Source: Cryptomeria japonica
Lineage: Eukaryota > Streptophyta > Pinopsida > Cupressales > Cupressaceae
DNA length: 64,000 nucleotides
Reading direction: 5' to 3'
NCBI RefSeq assembly: GCF_030272615.1
Contig: NC_081409.1
Location: 18,850,260 to 18,914,259, forward strand
Shown: positions 11,330 to 23,185 of the stretch, piece after piece
Layout of the letters: each line of letters starts with the position of its first letter
How positions within the stretch are numbered: the stretch's first letter is position 1
Position numbers and translations under genes: made by a program
The notes under the pieces: generated by a model
Told to the model about the DNA's origin: nothing
Database searches by the model: none
What the model saw: only the letters and a program-made list of their open reading frames with translations

Positions 11330-14300
11330 TCATTCTCCCCTAGGTATAGCCATGAGAGCTCTCAAAGATAAATATTCTTGTATGCCCGTCAGTAAGGAAC
11401 CTACAAATTTTTCCTTATTCAGCCTAATAACCATAGTGACTTGCAAGAAGATAAAATGAAAGGTGAGTCTACGAAAAGACCAAGTAAGGGCCCTTTCTTC
11501 CCCTTGAAATATTTCTATATTCCTAAGTCTCCATAGATACCACAAAATTTGACAAGATAACAGACTCCAAAAAAGATTAGTGTCTTTCTTCATGTCTTTA
11601 ATAAATCCAATAACAACATCAAGTATCTTAATATGCATTGGAATAATCAAACAAAAAGTAAGCCAAACTTCTTTAGCAATAATACAATCGAAGAAGATAT
11701 GTCTACTGGAGTCCTTAACTTTACAATATTACAAAGATCTTCTTTACTATAATCAAATTTGATAGGCAGTTTATCAAGCATTACCAACCATCTAAAAGTT
11801 TTCTTTTTCTGAGCTAGAGGAGAGTGCCAAAGAGCCTTAAACATTTTTCCCCATTAATCAGGTGATAGATCCGAGTAGCAATTAGCATTAAAATGATTGA
11901 GAATACTAGAATTATATGATAAAGTTTTATAGATAGAAATTAATTTCACATTACAAAGTGGGCTGCCATCAACCCATGAGAAGGATACAAACCTGTCTTC
12001 ATTCACCTCACATCTTTTAGGAAGCTGCAATAGACCACATGCATTGTACATAGTTTTATATGTTCTTTTATTAGATAAAGGAAGTTGATATTTGCTGGAA
12101 AGATCATCCCATGAGATGAGAGCACCATTAACAATAATATCTTTAAGACAAAAAATACCTTTTTTGGCCCATTTCTTGGTCGAACATCCTCGAGTAAGAG
12201 TGATGCGTTTACCATTGTGGGTTAATTTCCACTAGATTGATCTTTCCCACAGACTTGGTTATCTCGGCTGATCCAGTTATTGCCAATATTAAGCCTAATG
12301 GTCTCCCATGCCTTCCAAATAGACTTAAAGACAACAGAGCCTGCGATAGAGACTGAGAAGTTTCTAGCTAATAGGTCACTAATAGGAAGGGATTTCTAGG
12401 ATTTAGCCTTCTTAGGAACACCTAGTCTGATGTTGTTCTAAATGAGCACTTTCCAAGGTTCATTGCTTTCCAATGCATGGAAGATCCATTTAGCAGCAAG
12501 TGGATTCCCTTGCACTTTAAGATCCTTAAGGCCTAGTCCTCCAATAGTCTTGTCCATACAACACCACTCCCATTTGACTGAGTGTGCTTTTCTATGACCT
12601 CTACCATCCGACCACAAAAAACCTCTGATGATCTTCTGCAATTCATTGATTTGATAATTACTAAACATCCATACAGAGGTGTAGTAGATACTGTAGGATG
12701 ACATAATCTTCTGACAAACTTGTACTCTTCTGGCTAGCGAGAGGTATTGCTTGTCCCATTTGGTAAGTTTGTTGCCAAAATTGCCCTTAATCCATACCCA
12801 CATATCTTTGAGGCAAGGAGAGATTGTGAAAGGAATCCCCAGGTATCTGAAAATTGTGTTAGGTCCTCCCCATTGAAACCCATATGTGGAGAGACAATTT
12901 GGTGGCCGCTCAGACCAACTAATCATAATAGATTTGGTTTGGGAAATCTTTGCCCCTGAAGCATTACAAAACAAGGTGAGCTTGATAGATAAAGAACTCA
13001 TGTTCTCCTTGGATAGTTCAAAGAAAAGTGCAGTGTCATCTGCAAACTGGATGTTAAGCAATTCAAATTTATTCAGAAGGGAGATCCCTCTAACCTTAGG
13101 AGAGAGAGAGAATTATCCCTAAGAAAGTAAAATAGAGTGTCAGAGGCTATTACAAAGAGAGCAGGGTTTAGAGGGCACCCTTGCCGAATAGACATACTAA
13201 GCTTGAAGGGCTAAGAGGTCAACCCATTAACTTCCACCTGGGCATGAGCATCCCTAAGGAGTACCTGAATATATTGACATAAAACCTCAGGGAAACCAAA
13301 AGCTTTAAGCATCATCGAAATAAAGTTCCATTCAATCCTGTTGTAAGCCTTTTCAAAGTCCAACAGAAACATGGCCACCTTTTGATTCGAGAGTCTATCC
13401 CACTCCATAGCCTCCCAACTGGTAATGAGGTTCTTCAAGATGTATCTCCCTTTAATAAATCCAGTCTGAGTAGTACAAATAAACTTAGGTAGGATATTTT
13501 CAAGTCTAATAGCAAGCATCTTCACAAGGATCTTATAGGATACATTAAGTAGTGTAATAGGATGCCAGTTTTTTATAAGAGCCTTGTCCCCTTCTTTAGG
13601 AATAAGTTTGATAAGGCCTCTATCTATGTCAGCACCCAGAGACCCTATCTTAGTAGCTTCCTTATAGACCTCTAGTAAGTCATCTACAATCCAGATAATG
13701 TTAGCCTTATATAATTCAATGGTAAGCCCATCCGGCCTGAGGCTTTATCATTATGTAAAGAGTTGATGGATCCTTTGACCTCCTCAATCGAGAAAGGTCT
13801 ACTAAGAGTATTACCTTCTTAAAGAGATAGAATCTTGGGGACAAGATCCCGACACTTGTCTCTAGCGAGCATGGATGCGGGAGAATTCTCTAAGGACAAC
13901 AACATCTTGTAAAAGTTAAATAACTCATCCATGATCTCCTCTTCGTCAGAGACTTCCCTTCCGTCCACCCACAACTTGTCTATTTTCTCCTTGAACTACT
14001 TTTTCCTTAGAAGGTTGAAGAAGAATTTAGACCCTTTATCTCCTTGAGACAAACACAACATCCTAGCTCTAGTCCTGGTCCCCATGGCTCTAACATGCTA
14101 AAATTTTCTAAGTTTATCTCTAGCCATCGCCACCAAGTGGGTAAGATGTGAACTGTTGGGATCTCTTTGAATGTCTTGCTTTGCCTTATGCAGATTAGAG
14201 GAGAGGATAAGCTCCACCTATCTAGCATCCTTGACTTTCTTCTTTCCAATGGTACAAATAACCTTCTGCCAGCTAGACATTGAGGTATTCCACCTAGTAA

Positions 14301-15200
14301 TATTAGAGATACCTTGAGAATCCCATTTATTGAACAATCTCACAATATGGATAGCAGCCAAAACATCATGGTCTTGCAATAATTTACTGTTAAGGATAAA
14401 TTTGCCACCACTTTTGCTATCAGTCTTGTTAGAACTTCTAAAGACAATATTGGCAAAAATGGGGTGATGGTCAAATAGGGAAGAAGGTCTCACAATCACT
14501 GGGCACCCTTGTTGATCTGGGACAAAGGAGAAGGCATCCTTGTTGGTGTAGATTTTGTCCAATCTAGAGAAGATCCTGTTTCCAACTTTTTGATAATTGC
14601 ACCAGGTAAACTAGATACCCTTATAAACTTGTTTTAAACCATCCAGGGGGTCAAAGAGTCTCTTAATTCTTTTCAGCCTTTCCCAATGTAACTTCTCTCC
14701 CCATTTCCACTCAATATTGGCTCATCTTAACTTATCTTCCTTGTGTTCAACCATGTTAAAGTCTCCCCCCACGATCCACAAGATATCTGGAAGGGATGCA
14801 AGCCATTGCCAAAGGTCGGATCTATCCTATAATCATTGGAAGTGTACATAATGCAGAGCCCAAAGGAAGAGCCACCATGCTCAAAGGTGATCCATACAAC
14901 CCTATTGTAGGGGGACACCCTTGAGCAAAGGATAGAGTTTATCCACTTATGGTTAATAAGAATAGCAACCCCCCCTTTGCCTTTCTCATGTTTAGTGCAA
15001 AATTTGAGGGCATCTCTCCACACAAAATTAAGATTGACTTCCAATGAAAAACTAATGGCTTTAACTTCTTGTAACAGGGCAAAGTCCAAATACTTATGCT
15101 GATTAAACATTCTTCTCACCACATATTTCCTATCGGGGAAATCCAGCCCCCAGATATTCCAAGATAAGCACGTCATGCTAACCAAATAATTAAATATCAT
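11330..15200 (-). pseudogene. LINE-B ORF2: endonuclease, RT, zf-RVT, degenerate
   Basis: ATG at 15200. The endonuclease starts MTCLSWNIWGLDFPDRKYVV (ATG at 15176), and LLQEVKAISF follows. RT motifs: KMLAIRLENILP and TQTGFIKGRYILKN near 13520-13430, MFLLDFEKAYNRIEWNF near 13375-13320, the catalytic FADDTALFF near 13050-13020, and GFLWSDGRGHRKAHSVKWEW near 12635-12570. The zf-RVT region is near 11840-11640 (KALWHSPLAQKKKTFRWLV), followed by WYLWRLRNIEIF near 11545-11510. The frame shifts between about 14720, 13560, 13200 and 12430. The RT catalytic Asp pair is intact, in contrast to LINE-A. The last stop is at 11330-11332. Confidence 0.85.
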
Positions 15201-15209
15201 TCTTGTTAA

Positions 15210-17340
15210 CTTTAAAGTTGCTAAAACACTTGGGGAAGCTAGCCTTTTGGTTATACTTTTTGTGCAGGGGAGAGTGCTTATTTTTAGAGCCTAGTGGCCT
15301 GCCTCTTTTCCTCCTAGTGATTGCTTAAGACTCAGAGATCTCCTCATTTAGATTATCATTGTCCCTAGCCCCTTCATAACTAGTAACCAAAAATTTGAAT
15401 CTCAGCTCAGTCTCAATCTCAGACTCTTGAATGTCTATTGAGGAGGCTTCCTCAGGGGTATCACCCTCAGGTAGACCTAACTCAGAAGGGCAATTAGGTT
15501 TAGGATTGCCAATCTTTGGAGCAGCTGGGATAACCTAATAGAGGAAATTGTCATCATCAACCAAGGAGTTAGATTTCATAGGGATAGAGCCCGAAGAGGC
15601 AATGATTTGAGAGGGAGGGGGGAAATCTCCATCCCCTCAGGGATCCTCAGAACCAGTCTACACTATGGCCGAATTGGACAAGTCATCCAAGGCCTGGAAT
15701 TGATTAGAGTTAGGAGTAGAATGAGGATCACAGGGGGAGAGGAGGTTACATCCCTTCTTCTACTATCACAACTTCCTCGACCAATCCCTTCAAAAGACAA
15801 TAATAGATTAAAAATGGGAGTCCTTGTCTGAATCATTCATTAATAAGGTCTCAGGTGGGGGCCTACTAGCATCGTCGCCCATGGGTGCCTCAACAGAGCA
15901 TGGCTTCTATTACCCTCTAGCCCTAATTTTCTCTAATGCCAATTGTTGGGCATTTTTCTTCTTAGTACTCTTATCCTTTCAAGAGACCACCTAGAAGCCA
16001 GAGCCCTCGAATCCCTCCATTTGGGAGATGGCAACAGATATAGCCAAATGGGGGGGGGGGTCGACATTAAAGGGGCCAAAGGCGGAGTCTTTTTCAATAA
16101 CAGGGGGGTTCACAAGTTGTTCTTTTGGAAAGGTATCCACAATATTATTAATGACCTTTATGAGAGAATCAAACCTACCCAGGATAGGAGGGGATCCTTC
16201 AGTCTTAGTGGCTGAGTTGGGGGAAGCAATGACACTGGACTTAGAGACAGTTCTAGAAGGGGTTATTCCATTTTTCTTCTTGGCCGAGAGGATAGGGCAT
16301 AATAATCTGATGTGGCCTTCCTGTTTACACAGAAAGAAAGAATTCAGACCTCCTAGAGTTTTGATAACACATGTGAATGTGTCGTCTTGGAGTTTAATCT
16401 CAATAAATCTCAGAATATCAATGCCAGGGTTAATGGAGACTAGGACTCTGGCATCTAGGTGGGGGACAAGATTTGAGGAGTGATCAACCCTAATCACTCT
16501 ACCAATGGATTGTAGAATCTGAGGGATGAAATTTTAGAAGATGAGAGGCAAATTATTAATCAGGAGCCAACGAGGGCAAGAGAGGGCCAAAATATCTTCA
16601 TTAATCGCATCAAAGGACCATTTGAGGGCTCTGAAAGTGGTTTGACCAACAACCTAGAATTATTTTTGGAGGACCTCCACCTGTGATTTATTATCATTGA
16701 AAAAAATAATAAATAAACCTTTCTAAATCATTCTACACTAGGAGAAATTAAACCCTAATTTTTTGATCCATACATTCTTCATCTAGTCATCTAAAATTTT
16801 TCTATCCAAACATCTATCTAGATCAGTAACAATAAAGAAAATGGTAATATCTTGAAGCCTGAGGTTTTCCAATTCATGAGCCTTGATCATAGATTCATTA
16901 GGCGAAATAAAAAAGGTATAGAGAGGCGAGGAAGGGCCCTTACCTTGTCCTCCATCTCTGTCTTCGCACCTAGAGGAGAAAGCACTTACCAGGTTGAACT
17001 TGGCCTCAAGGGGGACTTGCACGGAGTCTCCAATGATGGCGTCTTTGAATGACTTCCGATAAGACCTTTCATTTCCTTTGAGGATATCGGTTGGGTCAAA
17101 TTAATGCACATCCCACTTGAGTCCTCTTCCATTGGGCATTGAATGTAGAGGCCTCCTTCACACTCCTACAATAAATTCTACTGAACGGAGAGAGCCAGAC
17201 AGAGAAAAAAGAATGGGTCACAAAGGCAAACAAATGAGAATGCGAGAAGAATTTACCACCGTGGAGGAGGCCTTACCACCTCCTCCACACGAAGGAGAGA
17301 GAACCCCAACGCCGAGCGCAACCAGATGGTCCATGTCAAA
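15210..17340 (-). pseudogene. LINE-B ORF1 (DUF4283-like, zinc-knuckle remnant)
   Basis: The minus-strand translation starts near 17338 (MDHLVALGVG). It runs through a DUF4283-like region: HELENLRLQDITIFFIV near 16880-16830, VVGQTTFRALKWSFDAI near 16655-16605, and VLVSINPGIDILRF near 16455-16410. A knuckle-like segment follows near 16330 (FFLCKQEGHIRLLC) in which the first cysteine of CCHC is missing. The rest is Ser/Pro-rich and acidic to about 15210. Stops and frame changes are frequent, and several stops are TAG. The known role is binding LINE RNA to form the particle that reaches the target DNA. A ten-G run near 16050 is a likely slippage site. Confidence 0.7.
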
Positions 17341-17394
17341 CCCTAGGTTGCAGACCAGTTTTCATCATATTAAAGTCCTTAAAAATATTTCTTC

Positions 17395-17409
17395 AGAGAA
17401 TATTGTATT
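17395..17409. repeat. Right target-site duplication of LINE-B (15 bp)
   Basis: Exact copy of 10876-10890. It marks the 5' end of LINE-B at 17394. Confidence 0.93.
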
Positions 17410-17930
17410 CTACATAAATTATCAAGATAAAAGATGAACTTAAGGAAAGAGATATGCAAATTTAGAATTTGCAAAATGAACTGGTTGCTGATGTTCAACA
17501 ACCAAGCTTTATCTTCAAAAATTGTATGTTTGATATTGGGAGAAGATTAAGGTTGTCGTTACTTCATTATGACAAGCCTTGCAATACCTTGCTAATGCTA
17601 AAAAAATGAAGATGGATGTTAGATTCATGGTAGAATAGAAGTTGTAGTCCATTGCGCCAAAAGTTGTGGAGTCTAAGTTACTCATTGAAAAATTAGATGT
17701 GAAAGATGATAATGCTTTAGTTGTTTCTAGCATTGGGGACAAAAGATTTCCTGTTTGTGAAGCAAATGAATTTATCGAGTGTCATGCAATGACTATACGA
17801 GGTAAAGAATGTCTTGAAGCTCTTGATAATAAGCAAATTGATAAATTAATCATGTTGGGTCTCCCTTCCTCTTTCCTTTTCAGATGGGAATGTCCTCAAT
17901 GAAGAGAAAATGAGACAATTGTTGGGGCAG
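17395..17930 (+). pseudogene. Unrecognised coiled-coil protein pseudogene, 3' part
   Basis: Removing LINE-B and one target copy joins the coiled coil of 10500-10890 to this stretch. It first reads DELKERDMQI and NLQNELVADVQQP, with a frame change near 17430. Further on, 17666-17902 is open (MTIRGKECLEALDNKQIDKL). Downstream to about 18400 only short open pieces remain. From 18400 to 18780 the DNA looks like 3' UTR or repeat, ending near two AATAATGAAAT-like poly(A) contexts. Function unknown. Confidence 0.45.
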
Positions 17931-18780
17931 AGGCAACATGATCAATCTTTTCTGCAAAGGATAAATTTTGACCAAGGTGTAGTAGAGATTAAGTAGGTTA
18001 TTCACCCCTGGCATGATTGCATTTTCATATGGAGGCTGCTTTGTCTATCTCGACAAATATCCCTTTCAGAGAAGTGATCAAATTGGATAAGGATCATGGA
18101 GCACTTCAACTTCATTCTCCACCATCTAATACAAATTGGTTGTCTTTACAGTTTGCACTTTCAATGTTGTAGCTTGTTGTTGCTGCAAATTTTGTGTGAA
18201 AATAGAAATTCTGAGATGTTTTTCCCATAGGTGAGGAACCCCATAGAGTCACCAAATCTATAGACTCATCTGTACATGTACAAGATGATCCTAGTTTTCA
18301 TATTCCTGTCGATGCGATGTCTTTTTTTTCCCCCCTTTTTCATCCCTCGTGGTTTTAAAGGAACATTTTGTGTTTTTGGAAGCAAATAGCGGACTTGTAT
18401 GTCGCTTTTGTTGATAACTGATGCTGCTCTAGCATGCAGCTAGATTAGTTTAGTTAATAGTTTTTTGTTTATTCATGCAAATAAAGCATGTACTCCAACA
18501 TGCATTAATCCTTAGGACTTTTTTTAGTTTTGTTTTTTTCATGAGTTTGTTTTTTAGTAAATAAAGCATGCTGTGCATGCACTTATTGTATTCTTAATTT
18601 AGGGAGTAGTTTATTTTTTTAAGTTTGAGAGCCTTAGTAGCTTTCCATGCAAAGCTAGGAATATATTTAGACCTGCAGTTATTATTTATTCTTCTAGACT
18701 GCAAATTCTTTATATATACAACCTCTATGTAATTTTTTAATTAAGCTTCAATAATGAAATTGTTGTGTACAATTTCAAAA

Positions 18781-19778
18781 AATAGGGTTGTTGTTATTGT
18801 GTGTTCTTTGTTATTTAATTTGATTAATCAGTTGGCTCTGAGGAGACATAGTAGTTTCAGATTCTACAGCTTTGACATGTGTTAAGATGGTTGAGGTTGT
18901 GAAAACATTTTGTATAGCCCTCTTGCTAGAGTCGCGCATGGCTGCCACTTGTCCATAGTGCATGTTTCTTTCTTTTTAAAAGAGCTTAGTTTCTAAAGTC
19001 CCAAAGTGTTGTCACGTGTTGATATCTTGAAAATTCAAGATATGTAAGAGGAAGGAAGGTCTTCCAAATTGCCACATCAACCAAAATGAGTAGAGAGCCG
19101 AAGCAACTAAGATATTAGTATGGATTGTGGAAATTTGATAATTTTAATAATAATTTTTTGGTCTAATAATTTTTAAAATTTTTTTTTTGTAAACAATATA
19201 ATAATATTATAATAATAATAATTTAGTTTTAATAAATTTTTTACTTTTGTAATGAGTTTAGTAGAAATATAAATATATAAAATATAATAATAAGAATATA
19301 TTGATATATAATAATATAATCATATAATTATAATTTAATATTAATTGCAATATAATAAGATAATATTTTTAAAGCAGAATACTGAATACTGGACATAAAA
19401 TAATTACATCTATATTGATATTTGTAAAAATATAGGTTTACAAGTTGTAAACATTTATCAATAATTGATTATAAATGAGCACCAAAGAAAACTCTAAATA
19501 CAACCTAATTTTATACTACAAGTGATTCATCTTTAATATTGTAGAGCAAAGGACAAAAAAAATAGTGTAACACCTTTTCTTTTATCAAAGCTTTAGATGA
19601 AACTAAATTTTTATATCTTAAAAAATGTTTTAAGCTTAAAAAGTGACATAAATATTTGACTAGGTTATTGTAAATGTCTATCCATTAAATGATTATAAAT
19701 CCCCACCTAATAAAACGACAAGTAATTCATCTTAAGTATTGGAGAACATAAGATAGAAGATGGGATATCTATTATTTC
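18781..19778. other. AT-rich spacer left of the Tat element
   Basis: No ORF above background, no RNA gene and no clear repeat boundary. 19130-19400 is extremely AT-rich with A/T runs and TAATA repeats. The last five bases (atttc, 19774-19778) are the left target duplication of the Tat element. Before that insertion this spacer was continuous with 38581 onward, so it is distal upstream DNA of the GULLO-like gene. Confidence 0.7.
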
Positions 19779-21160
19779 TGTAGTCACATAAATCTGTCCA
19801 TTTTAATTAAATGAATATTTCGTATTTATTTGATTAAAAATCCACTAGCCATCAATTAATTAAATAAATATTTAATTAATTCATCCCCAAACATTCTTCT
19901 ATTAATTAAATAAATTACTCAATTTATTTTAATTAATTCATTAAATCAAATTTCAATCAATTAAATAAATAAAATCAATTTATTTAATTAAAATCCCCCT
20001 TTTCCTCTTTTAAATAAATTAACATTTATTTAAATCATTTTAAAACCCGCCCCCACTTGCATTTTCCTACAAATGCAACTTGCACACATTTATTGAAATA
20101 AATGAATTTTTATTTTAATAAAATCTTATGTTCCCTCACCCACCAAATCCACTTGCAAAACCTAATCCCCTTCTAGATTCTTCTAACCCCCTTCCTAATT
20201 AGTCTAATCCATCCCCTAATTATTGTCACATTCCTAAGCAAAATGGAGTCACTTCTCAAAGACTCCAAAGTCTTTGAAAAGCATTTAATGCTTTGTGTGT
20301 TCAACAAATTAACCCCCAAAGTCGTCCAAGACCACTAATGGCTCTTACATGACCATTTATGGCTCTTACATAACCATTTATGGTTATTTCAATCTTGTCT
20401 CCCCAAACATTTATTGTTTTGACCATATTCATCCATTTCGCATTTGCACAAGAATTTATCCATTGGATAAAAGCTTTATTCTTTGAATAAAGAGTTTATT
20501 CATTCAACCAACCTTGACTCAAAATCCCAAGGTCATATCAGGCATTTAATGCTTATTCCCTCTCCTCTCAACCTATCTCACATTGACACTTGTCATCCTG
20601 GGATTGGGTTGAAAGCCCTCACATGGATTTGAAATCATTCAATCCTGACCCTTGTTGAGATTGCTCAATCTCAACCACCCATTGCTCCATTTTTCCTATA
20701 AATAGAGCCCATTCCTTCATACACCAGATCCTGAAAACTTGTATGCATCTAAGCTATAGACATTTTAGAGAGCCTTTTTAGCATAAACAATCTAATCTTT
20801 TGTCTTTTGGTTAAAATATATCATTTTAGCATTAGCATTAGCTTTTTATTTCACATTTAGAGCTATATTACAATCTCAATCCTCCATAAGCATCCATAGT
20901 GCAAAAAGCTGCTGAGAGCTACACTATTTTGGAACTTGGAGAGGAGAGGAACAAGGGAGAAGGAGCTAATCTCATGCTAAGAGATAGTTGGAGATGTCTC
21001 ATTGTCTTTACTTCTTTAGTTAGATTCATTAGCATGTTTTTAGTGTCTCTCTTGGAATGCCTTCATATGTTTTAGTTTTTGATTGACTAACGCTAATGCT
21101 TTGTGTGTTTTGTGTTGTTTGATCTTAAACTAACTATTTGTGCCATTTAGGAGGGCATCA
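19779..21160 (+). repeat. 5' LTR of Tat element
   Basis: It begins TGTAGTCACATAAATC and ends GGAGGGCATCA. The first ~300 bp is made of AATTAATTAAATAAAT-type blocks. A TATAAATAG box at 20697-20705 places the transcription start near 20730, so U3 is about 950 bp and R-U5 about 430 bp. Confidence 0.96.
20697..20705 (+). promoter_or_regulatory. LTR TATA box (5' LTR)
   Basis: TATAAATAG preceded by a C/T-rich stretch. The identical box is at 38112-38120 in the 3' LTR, which faces the GULLO-like gene. Confidence 0.75.
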
Positions 21161-21162
21161 TT

Positions 21163-21201
21163 TGGTGAACCCGACGTGAATCGAACACGCAACCTTCTGA
21201 T
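21163..21201 (+). other. Primer-binding site, long match to 3' half of tRNA-Trp
   Basis: Two bases after the 5' LTR the sequence starts TGGTGAACCCGACGTG. From my knowledge of plant cytosolic tRNA-Trp(CCA), it stays complementary for 39 nt, through the T arm and variable loop to two bases from the anticodon. Usual primer sites are 12-18 nt. The tRNA comparison is from memory. A decayed relative with the same start is at 60727. Confidence 0.8.
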
Positions 21202-21242
21202 ACTTGTTTTTAAAAATTAACAATTTTGCTTGTTGAAACTGC

Positions 21243-21540
21243 CACACAGGTCGCGCTTCGGCGCTTTTGAACACGTTCTAGCGCTATTGCAACATTTTCT
21301 TTTAGGGCTATTGTCAATATAATAGCGCTAATGAAAAAGTTTTAGCACTACTGATTCCTTTCTAGCGCTTTTGTCACAGTTCTAGCGCTATTGAAACCGT
21401 TATAGCGCTTTTGACCTTTCGGATTTTCCTATTTTTTTTTAGCGCTACTGTATAAAATAGCGCTTCTGCGACCGCAGAATAGCGCTATTGTATCAATTAG
21501 CGCTTTTGTATAAAAAGCAGAATAGCGCTATTGTGACAGA
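21243..21540 (+). repeat. AGCGCT motif cluster, 5' copy
   Basis: About 14 spaced units of the form TAGCGCT(A/T)(T/C)TG in about 300 bp. Ten have an exact AGCGCT core, and four are near misses (gcgctt twice, agggct, agcact). Spacers are irregular, about 6-25 nt. It lies between the primer site and the small upstream ORF, so within the genomic RNA leader. Confidence 0.9.
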
Positions 21541-23044
21541 GGGTTGTCCAATTCGCTTTGTAACCCAAAATCAGCATTTAGGCTTGTGTAAGCCCACACT
21601 AACATTTGACCATTGACCAGGTGCAGGTTCTAATCTTTTTTGTGTGCAGGAGAAGGAGTTAGTAAATGCCATAAAATCTTTCTTTTTACTTTCTTTAAAA
21701 AGTTGGTTAAAAAGAATTCATTTTCCCTTCTTGCACAAGTTAAAATCAACCTCACATCTTACTTTGGAGTGCATAAAATGAACCTAAAACTTGTTTGTGG
21801 TGCTTAAAAAGAACATTCATCTTTCTTTTATTGTAAAGTAAAAAGAACAACAAATTCAAATTTTGCTTTCATTGCAAGTTAGGGATACATTTTGTTTTGG
21901 TGCTTAAAATTAACAAAACAAATTTTCTTTCTTGCATCAAACCTAAAAATTTACAATCCACACTTCAAAATTTTGGTGCAAATAAAATTCACAATCAACT
22001 TGTCTCAATTTTGCAAGCAATTTTACTTCAAGCAAAACGTGTTTTTTGTTAAGTTGACCAGGATTTTCGAATTCTAGATTACAAAACACATTGCCTTTGA
22101 AGTTAAAAAGAACACCATGGCTGTTGGAGCAACATCTCCAAATAGTTAGATCACATTTGCAAAATGCTGGATTAAAAAGAACAAGTGAATTTGGTGTTTG
22201 GCACGCTTGTGCACAAAAGTCAGTCGAGTGGTCCTACCTCTAACACACACTATCCTCTCCCTTGGCTTTCGTGGTCCTAGGTGCAAGAGAAAAGTGTTAG
22301 TAACGCTCACATTTTATTTTATTTTTTAAGAGAGGCCTGCCAAGGGATTGATACTCTTGGGAACGACCTCGAGCGGTAAATCCTTCGAGCCGCTATAGAA
22401 ATCAGGTGAGAGCGAAAGCTGTAGCCTTGGGTATAGCTGTTCCTACAGTGTAACTGGCTGAAAGGACAAATGGGCCCCACCACCAGTTACAAGGCTCTTA
22501 AGTGAGTCACTGCAGAATGAACTTATGTCCAAAGCCATCGAACATGACTAAACACCTTTAAGTAGTAGCCCACCTGTTCTATTGATTGAGGATATTTGAG
22601 GTATAATTTAGTGCAAGAGCATAGATGGTTTTGCTCCCAAGATACTCACCATACATATTTCCTTGAGTAGAAACATAGCTTTTTGAAAGGTCACTTGTGG
22701 CTTGATAAAAGTGGTGACTCCCCCATCATATGGATCATCTATTTGTTATACTCACGCAAGACTTAGTATATCACATCCTTACCTGCCACAGCGGGATTCA
22801 TAAGGTATGTAGTACCAAAGTCGAAGAAATATCAAGATGTGGGCTAAATTTATCACAACTGGCCATTTGACCTTAGGGATAAAAAGTGTTTGAAGTGTGT
22901 TCATTTTACAGACCTAGTGCGAATTGAGCCGACTTCAAGCTTTGGAACTACACCTTAAAATACATCTAAAGGAAGGGTCAGAAACAAGTCCAAGGATTGG
23001 GTTGATCTAAACCCATACTCATTTGTGCCTTTGAGGCTACAATT
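21541..23044 (+). other. Long untranslated leader of Tat element
   Basis: No sizeable ORF. 21650-22200 is AT-rich with repeated 'ttaaaaagaac' phrases. 22330-22800 is less AT-rich and looks structured: a perfect 9-bp inverted repeat lies at 22449-22457 / 22483-22491, and a 5-bp AGCGG/CCGCT stem lies near 22374-22394. This is where packaging or dimerisation signals would be expected, but that is inference. Confidence 0.6.
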
Positions 23045-23185
23045 TTGTGTTTGTGTGCTTGCTTTGTTTTCTTGTCAAGAAAAAATCAGAAAATCACTTT
23101 GAAAAACAAAGTACTCATCCAACATCTGTCGACACAACCAAAAATACCAAAAACAAAGTGCAAACAACACAGAGTCACAACTTTT

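Larger units (their letters stand above)
10891..17394 (-). mobile_element. LINE-B, L1-type retrotransposon (6504 bp) with perfect TSD
   Basis: A full-length minus-strand LINE bounded by identical 15-bp target duplications. The 3' end (left) starts with a short T run, so the tail is only about six A. Order from the 5' end: ORF1 with DUF4283-like and zinc-knuckle remnants (about 17340-15210), then ORF2 with endonuclease, RT and zf-RVT (15200-11330), then a 3' UTR (11330-10891) with no coding signal. Unlike LINE-A I see no RNase H domain. Frameshifts and stops are many, so it is inactive. Confidence 0.92.

Noticed and set aside
21163-21201. tRNA-Trp gene fragment
   Set aside because: It is the complement of only the 3' half, sits two bases after an LTR, and has no 5' half. 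The primer site explains it.
21243-21540. AGCGCT cluster as a CRISPR array
   Set aside because: Units are about 11 bp with short irregular spacers, no cas genes are present, and the DNA is a plant retroelement.
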